A stretch of DNA of 9,367 nucleotides, taken from positions 1 to 9,367 of the forward strand of contig DASH01000013.1 in NCBI GenBank assembly GCA_002503705.1, given 5' to 3'. This document shows positions 6,701 to 9,367 of this stretch, one piece after another (position 1 is the first letter of the stretch; each line of letters opens with the position of its first letter). Source of the DNA: Candidatus Woesearchaeota archaeon UBA153 (GTDB lineage Archaea; Nanobdellota; Nanobdellia; Woesearchaeales; UBA525). A model generated the notes under the pieces. The model did no database searches and was not told where the DNA came from. It worked only from the letters and a program-made list of their open reading frames with translations. A program made the position numbers and the translations under genes.

Positions 6701-8443
6701 GCCGCGAACGGCGCGAACTGCGACGCTGGATCGTACGCGACCGGCGTCGACGCGAGCGGCGCGGCAGAAGGGTGCACGGTCGCGGCGACCGGCGACGTGA
6801 CGGGCGTGACCGCCGGGACCGGCATCAACGTGACAGACCCGAACGGCCCAGTGCCGACGGTGAGCGTGAACGCGACCTGGCTCGACGCGAGATACCTCCA
6901 ATTAACGACGAACCACGCCGGCGACGTGAGCGGCGCGTACAACGCCATGGTCGTCGCGGACAACAGCCACAACCACGACGCGGCGAACATCACCGCCGGA
7001 ACGCTCAACAGCGCACGACTACCGACAACACTCGTCGGGTGGACGAACGACAGCGCGAACACGAACACGAGCCTGGACGTCTGGATCGTGAAAGATGGTC
7101 CGTCACTCAACCTGTACAACAACGCGGGAGCGAACAACAGCTACCTCGCCTTCCTCGGCACGGACGGTGCAGGCGACCAAGATTACTCATGGTTCGTCGG
7201 CACCGCCGACTACGACAACGAGTTCTACATCTACAACGCAATCACTGGAAAATACACGTACAGCATCGACAGGACGACCGACTACACACTCATCGGCCAT
7301 TACGACGGCGCGAACCCCGCGCTCGGCACCCTCCACGTGAAAGCGCAAGCGAGCACCGACACCGCCACCATCATCCAAGGCGCCGCCGACCAATCCGCGA
7401 ACCTCACCGAGTGGCGGAACAGCTCGGGTGCTGTCCTCGCGAGCGTGAACGGGACTGGCGTGTTGACGCTCCGGCCGAACCATCAACTCGTAGGGGACGA
7501 CCTCGACCAGAGTTTCCTCGACTTCAGAAACCCGAACGGGAACGTGCTCGCTGTCGCCGGCAAGTCCTCGGCGGATGATTTCATCTTCAATGTCGGCAAC
7601 TGGACGACGTACGAGAACGTCTGGGGCGGCGGCGACACGTTCACCGTGATGAAATATGATGCGGACAGCTCCGGGTCGCAGGGTTTCGCGGCACTCGTGA
7701 CTGCGGACGATGACTGGACGAATTCGAGCTACGTCGACCTGAATGTGATGCAAAGCGATGGTGGCATTCATACGTCGAGTCTCGCCGTTGAGACGCATCA
7801 GAATTCCACGAGCGCGAACACATTCAATGTGTACGCCTACAGCACCAGTCTCTCAGATAGAGGGAACGAGAGGATGATAGTCGACGTTTCAAGTGCCACG
7901 GGCAAGGCGTCACTCGCAGTCACGAGCGGGTGGAACAACGTGCACGACATCTTCGCGTTGAAGAACGGAACGACGATGCTCTTCAATGTCAGCACGAACG
8001 GGAACGTGAACGTGAGCGGCGACTTATTGTACGGCGGCGACCTCATCGGTTACGGCGCGGACGTCGCGGAGATGATTGACGGTGAGGTTTCGCTCGAGCC
8101 TGGCGACGTCGTCGTGATTGATGAGAACAAGGACGAAGCGGTCGTGAAGTCATCGAAAGCGTACGATTCCCTCGTCGCAGGTATCGTCTCCACCGACCCA
8201 AGCCACGTCCTCGCCGCGGGCGACGGCAACGTCAAATTAGCGCTCGCCGGCCGCGTCCCCGTGAAAGTGACGACGAGCAACGGCGCGATCAAGCGCGGCG
8301 ACTTGCTGACGACGAGCGACGTGCCGGGCACGGCGATGCGCTGCGCCGACAAGAGCTTGTGCGCGGGCGCGATCCTCGGCAAGGCGTTAGAACCTTTAGA
8401 TTCAGGCACAGGAAAGATTACAGCGTTGGTGATGCTCGGATGA
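3770..8443 (+). CDS. giant secreted fibre/adhesin with YadA-like head repeats and tail-fibre modules
   Basis: 1557 aa. A signal peptide (basic start, hydrophobic 12-28, likely cut near AAA-NN at 27-31) sends it across the membrane. In order: beta strands 35-145; cysteine module A1 149-218; TGSGTQNKIPVW linker; YadA-head-like repeats 278-455; tail-fibre-like module B1 492-563 with H551-x-H553; KVGIGTAAPNYTLHV 595-609; GVYG repeats 658-764; LTEWxxSxGAxLA repeats about 804-838, 894-931 and 1198-1233; A2 936-1005 joined to B2 1008-1079 (H1067-x-H1069); a beta-rich part 1086-1390; FALKNG...GNVNVSGDLL 1395-1420; and a C-terminal domain 1428-1557 with GDVVVID, VAGIVSTDP, ALAGRVPVKV, RGDLLTTSDVPG and GKALEPL. 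There is no membrane segment at the C-terminus, so retention must be through a partner or trimer assembly. N-x-S/T sequons are very frequent. Probably a trimeric, glycosylated surface fibre for attachment; a viral fibre is the alternative. The gene is certain; the role is inferred. Confidence 0.9.
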   Translation: MHVIRERVGREWLLLIVLALVILPLVAAANNPGHDTLYIEQVGDSNLTGKLNISEWLRVGKLFYTTYLDIQGNGTQPGNSRAEVYADASTALIFNAPGNFYFGTGSGTMVYIGTSGVDLNVSRDVYIGGFMNITGAVNATGKVYSENNEVCTATNGLCADGAGNSTAQIIAAVNNSGISITGNAATATALAANGANCDAGSYATGVDASGAAEGCTVAGTGTVTGSGTQNKIPVWSNAGGTELGDSLLSQSGSTVTVAGNLSMPTTFWIGNSAIAKGTNSVAIGTGAKANYSHSIAIGDGANASAADGNAIAIGQYAKSSAWYGTAIGNSATSSGETSTAIGQSSTASGTNGVAIGWGATASGGSSTALGKSATASGNYGNAIGYVATASNTGAIATGYYTNATQTYATAIGYSTKASATDAIALGRSAVADQNYAVALGYGANTNATNQFMIGSATQNLSLYVMGDIYVAATKDICTQDGKCLSTTGTGSGDVTGVTAGTGINVTSATGPVPTVSVNATWLDARYLQLTTNHAGDVSGAYNAMVVADNSHAHDAANITAGNLAVARMPTGGAWALSSDLNIDGNKLFVNASAAKVGIGTAAPNYTLHVYGGEAKFSNGVIITQSSPSVALTVTDPGTAGGITATSQAIGIEGTSSLNYGVKGQTTATSTGSAGVFGYSQSEGLVYGVYGQVTDTNPDSAGVYGYGADSGKNGAKKLYGVYGLSSGTTSESAGVYGNASATSGEVYGVKGYTASAAGYSGYFTGGLGVKIADGNLTMGSGLVGIHTASPGAMLEINSSAAATTGLLVKGAAAQSANLTEWQSSAGAKLASVNATGSFFVGNDAVCTAANGLCANSSSYYSSAGGWTNTTTTTTTALNVVMSSSHVNITGDNTSATLLVKGVAGQTAVNLTEWQSSAGAILAYLNASGSLFVENGNRVCTADNGLCADGSGNSTAQIIAAVNNTGINIGGTAAKATALAANGANCDAGSYATGVDASGAAEGCTVAATGDVTGVTAGTGINVTDPNGPVPTVSVNATWLDARYLQLTTNHAGDVSGAYNAMVVADNSHNHDAANITAGTLNSARLPTTLVGWTNDSANTNTSLDVWIVKDGPSLNLYNNAGANNSYLAFLGTDGAGDQDYSWFVGTADYDNEFYIYNAITGKYTYSIDRTTDYTLIGHYDGANPALGTLHVKAQASTDTATIIQGAADQSANLTEWRNSSGAVLASVNGTGVLTLRPNHQLVGDDLDQSFLDFRNPNGNVLAVAGKSSADDFIFNVGNWTTYENVWGGGDTFTVMKYDADSSGSQGFAALVTADDDWTNSSYVDLNVMQSDGGIHTSSLAVETHQNSTSANTFNVYAYSTSLSDRGNERMIVDVSSATGKASLAVTSGWNNVHDIFALKNGTTMLFNVSTNGNVNVSGDLLYGGDLIGYGADVAEMIDGEVSLEPGDVVVIDENKDEAVVKSSKAYDSLVAGIVSTDPSHVLAAGDGNVKLALAGRVPVKVTTSNGAIKRGDLLTTSDVPGTAMRCADKSLCAGAILGKALEPLDSGTGKITALVMLG
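4214..4423 (+). repeat. cysteine module A, copy 1
   Basis: 70 residues (149-218) that recur at 6575-6784. Hand alignment gives 62 of 70 identical residues. It has two cysteine pairs, C151/C158 in VCTATNGLC and C197/C215 in the NCDAGSYATGVDASG...GC block, both kept in copy 2. DNA is near-identical over the second half. Confidence 0.85.
4601..5134 (+). repeat. YadA-head-like 14-residue repeats (13 turns)
   Basis: Residues 278-455 hold thirteen units of type S-x-A-I-G-x-x-A-x-A-S-G. The glycine of the AIG/ALG/ATG core falls at 284, 298, 314, 328, 342, 356, 370, 384, 398, 412, 426, 440 and 454. Every step is 14 residues except one of 16. This is the pattern of the left-handed beta-roll head of trimeric autotransporters such as YadA. 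No YadA translocator barrel follows, as expected in an archaeon. Confidence 0.88.
5243..5458 (+). repeat. tail-fibre-like module B, copy 1
   Basis: 72 residues (492-563: GDVTGVTAGTGINV...WLDARYLQL...GDVSGAYNAMVV...HAHDAANITAG) recurring at 6791-7006 with 67 of 72 identical by hand count. The HxHD motif and sequons are kept in both copies. Confidence 0.85.
5741..6061 (+). repeat. second repeat block: GVYG/GVKG units of about 14 residues
   Basis: Residues 658-764 contain NYGVKG, SAGVFG, VYGVYG, SAGVYG, LYGVYG, SAGVYG, VYGVKG and SGYFTG. Closing glycines are at 663, 677, 690, 704, 722, 736, 750 and 764, so the step is 13-14 with one of 18. The periodicity equals that of the AIG block but the core differs, suggesting a second beta-solenoid. 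Bases here are less GC-rich than in flanking modules. Confidence 0.75.
6575..6784 (+). repeat. cysteine module A, copy 2
   Basis: Residues 936-1005, the second copy of 4214-4423, with cysteine pairs C938/C945 and C984/C1002. Unlike copy 1 it is joined to module B with only two residues between (A1006, T1007). Confidence 0.85.
6791..7006 (+). repeat. tail-fibre-like module B, copy 2
   Basis: Residues 1008-1079, the second copy of 5243-5458. Differences include DPN for SAT in the first third and HNH for HAH. Long stretches of DNA are identical, for example around the WLDARYLQL codons, so the duplication is recent or kept alike by gene conversion. Confidence 0.85.
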
Positions 8444-8471
8444 ACCTCTCCGGACGAGCGTCGGGTGATTC

Positions 8472-8608
8472 GCTGGCGCGGCCCGGATTTTCTCGTTCAG
8501 GTTCTCGCGAGTACGTCCGTACGCCTCTGAACGACGACCATGACTTTTGCCGCGCCAGCACGGGACTGGACTGCGTCCAGCGAACATCACGCGCAGAACC
8601 GAGCGTGA
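8472..8608. other. strongly structured non-coding element (nested and serial inverted repeats)
   Basis: GCTGGCGCGGC (8472-8482) pairs perfectly with GCCGCGCCAGC (8549-8559). Nested inside, TCGTTCAG (8493-8500) pairs with CTGAACGA (8527-8534). The inner loop also holds palindromes CTCGCGAG (8504-8511) and GTACG-TC-CGTAC (8511-8522). Two more hairpins follow: CTGGAC-TGC-GTCCAG (8566-8580) and TCACGC/GCGTGA (8587-8592, 8603-8608). It lies 29 nt after the fibre stop, in a 286-bp spacer with no convincing gene. It could be a non-coding RNA, a 3'-UTR structure or a mobile-element remnant. No tRNA, SRP or RNase P pattern was recognised, and neither strand is favoured. Confidence 0.5.
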
Positions 8609-8649
8609 GCCCGGATCGACAAAGGAACCGAAAACCCTCCGGCACGTTC

Positions 8650-8662
8650 CGGAAGACTTCCG
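8650..8662. repeat. 13-bp palindrome upstream of the BRO-N promoter
   Basis: CGGAAG-A-CTTCCG, 27 nt before the TATA-like box at 8689. It is a possible operator for the antirepressor-type gene. A 6-bp arm is common by chance, so support is weak. Confidence 0.25.
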
Positions 8663-8688
8663 ACTCCACTGGTCACGTGCGCGCAGCG

Positions 8689-8696
8689 CTTAAATA
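8689..8696 (+). promoter_or_regulatory. TATA-like box and GGTGAT ribosome site of the BRO-N gene
   Basis: CTTAAATA at 8689-8696 would give a start site near 8719 and a leader of about 11 nt. The leader contains GGGTGAT (8718-8724), 5 nt before ATG 8730, a good match to the archaeal anti-SD. The gene therefore appears to be transcribed independently of the fibre operon. Confidence 0.5.
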
Positions 8697-8729
8697 CCGA
8701 CGACAAATTGCAGCGGCGGGTGATGCCGC

Positions 8730-9367
8730 ATGAATGAACATAACGCGTTAATAGCTTTTCAGGACAAGAACATCAGACGCGTCTGGCACGCAGAGGAGTG
8801 GTGGTTCGTCGTCGAAGACATCATCGCCGCGCTGACGGATTCTACCGACCCGAAACAGTACATCCAAAGGGTGAAACAGCGTGACGAAGAGCTCGCCAAA
8901 GGGTGGGTACAAATTGTACATACCCTTTCCGTTCCAACACCTGGCGGGCCGCAGAGCATGAACTGTACGAACACCGAGGGCGCGTTCCGCCTCATCCAGT
9001 CCATCCCGTCGTCGAAAGCGGAGCCGTTCAAGCTGTGGCTCGCCAAGGTCGGCTACGAGCGCGTGCAGGAGATTGAGAATCCCGAGCTCGCGCAGAAGCG
9101 CATGCGCGAGCTGTACAAGGCGAAGGGGTATTCGGACGAGTGGATCGAAAAGCGCGTACGTGGCATCGCCGTGCGCGACGAGCTGACGGGCGAGTGGGAG
9201 CGTCGCGGCGTGAAAGCGGAGAAGGAGTTTGCCATCCTCACCGCGGAGATCTCCAAAGCGACGTTCGACCTGACGCCGGCAGAGTACCGCAAGCTCAAGG
9301 GGTTGTCGAAGGAGAACCTGCGCGACCACATGAACGATTTGGAGCTCATCTTCACGATGCTCGGCGA
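8730..9367 (+). CDS. BRO-N domain / prophage antirepressor-type protein (3' end cut by window)
   Basis: The frame is open from ATG 8730 to the window end, 212 codons. The protein starts MNEHNALIAFQDKNIRRVWH, followed by EEWWFVVEDIIAALTDSTDPKQYIQRVKQRD, the BRO-N signature (W...WF...DI...L......Y....K.RD). Then come MNCTNTEGAFRLIQSI and KAEPFKLWLAKVGYERVQE, all typical of Bro-N. The second half has GYSDEWIEKRVRGIAVRDELTG, EFAILTAEISKATFDLT and KLKGLSKENLRDHMNDLEL, as in the long Bro-N form found on many bacterial and archaeal chromosomes, which runs some 70 residues further. BRO-N is a DNA-binding domain first known from viral BRO proteins and phage antirepressors; the chromosomal form has no settled role. 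Start supported by GGTGAT 5 nt upstream. The family call is firm. Confidence 0.9.
   Translation, partial: MNEHNALIAFQDKNIRRVWHAEEWWFVVEDIIAALTDSTDPKQYIQRVKQRDEELAKGWVQIVHTLSVPTPGGPQSMNCTNTEGAFRLIQSIPSSKAEPFKLWLAKVGYERVQEIENPELAQKRMRELYKAKGYSDEWIEKRVRGIAVRDELTGEWERRGVKAEKEFAILTAEISKATFDLTPAEYRKLKGLSKENLRDHMNDLELIFTMLG

Noticed and set aside
5810..6901. A 363-codon antisense open frame inside the fibre gene.
   Set aside because: It shares the low-complexity Arg/Val composition of a shadow frame and mirrors the plus-strand repeats, including A2 and B2.
8359..8733. A 124-codon plus-strand frame overlapping the fibre end and running through the spacer.
   Set aside because: It begins inside the fibre gene in another frame, has an Arg/Ser-rich composition, no ribosome site and no recognisable domain.

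Overview
The window looks archaeal. It has a Tfx-type helix-turn-helix regulator (a family known from archaea), TATA-box promoters about 26 nt ahead of near-leaderless starts, GGAGG/GGTGAT ribosome-binding sites, T-tract ends, and surface proteins whose modules are common in DPANN archaea. Coding is dense and GC-rich at third positions, and intergenic promoters are AT-rich. A DPANN lineage is an inference; no rRNA or other marker gene is present.

Layout: (1) 1-212, the C-terminal end of a ThiF/MoeB/HesA-type E1-like enzyme. (2) 317-940, a DUF3800 protein, probably translated from a leaderless GTG. (3) On the minus strand, 1477-1115, a 120-aa protein with an HPF/RaiA-like layout, followed after 2 nt by a possible 24-aa membrane microprotein and then a T6 tract. 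(4) An AT-rich divergent promoter region with a 20-bp palindrome at 1701-1720. (5) A plus-strand operon, 1737-8443: an 82-aa Tfx regulator, overlapping by ATGA a 589-aa membrane-anchored surface protein, followed 18 nt later by a 1557-aa secreted fibre-like protein. (6) 8444-8729, a non-coding stretch rich in nested inverted repeats. (7) From 8730 off the right edge, a BRO-N/antirepressor-type protein.

The operon is the notable part. The 1557-aa protein carries thirteen turns of a strict 14-residue YadA-head-like repeat, then a second, unrelated block of about 14-residue GVYG repeats. It also has two copies of a cysteine module and two copies of a tail-fibre-like module with an HxH motif, three copies of an LTEWxxSxGAxLA repeat, and a conserved C-terminal domain. 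All 14 cysteines fall in seven close pairs. The 589-aa partner has a short cytoplasmic tail, one membrane segment, a cadherin-like domain, a stalk with eight N-glycosylation sequons, and C-terminal repeats whose signature also occurs near the C-terminus of the fibre. The working model is a regulated cell-surface adhesin or host-attachment fibre with a dedicated membrane anchor, assembled from bacterial trimeric-adhesin and phage-tail-fibre parts. A provirus-derived fibre is the main alternative, given the BRO-N gene downstream, but no capsid, portal or terminase gene is visible.
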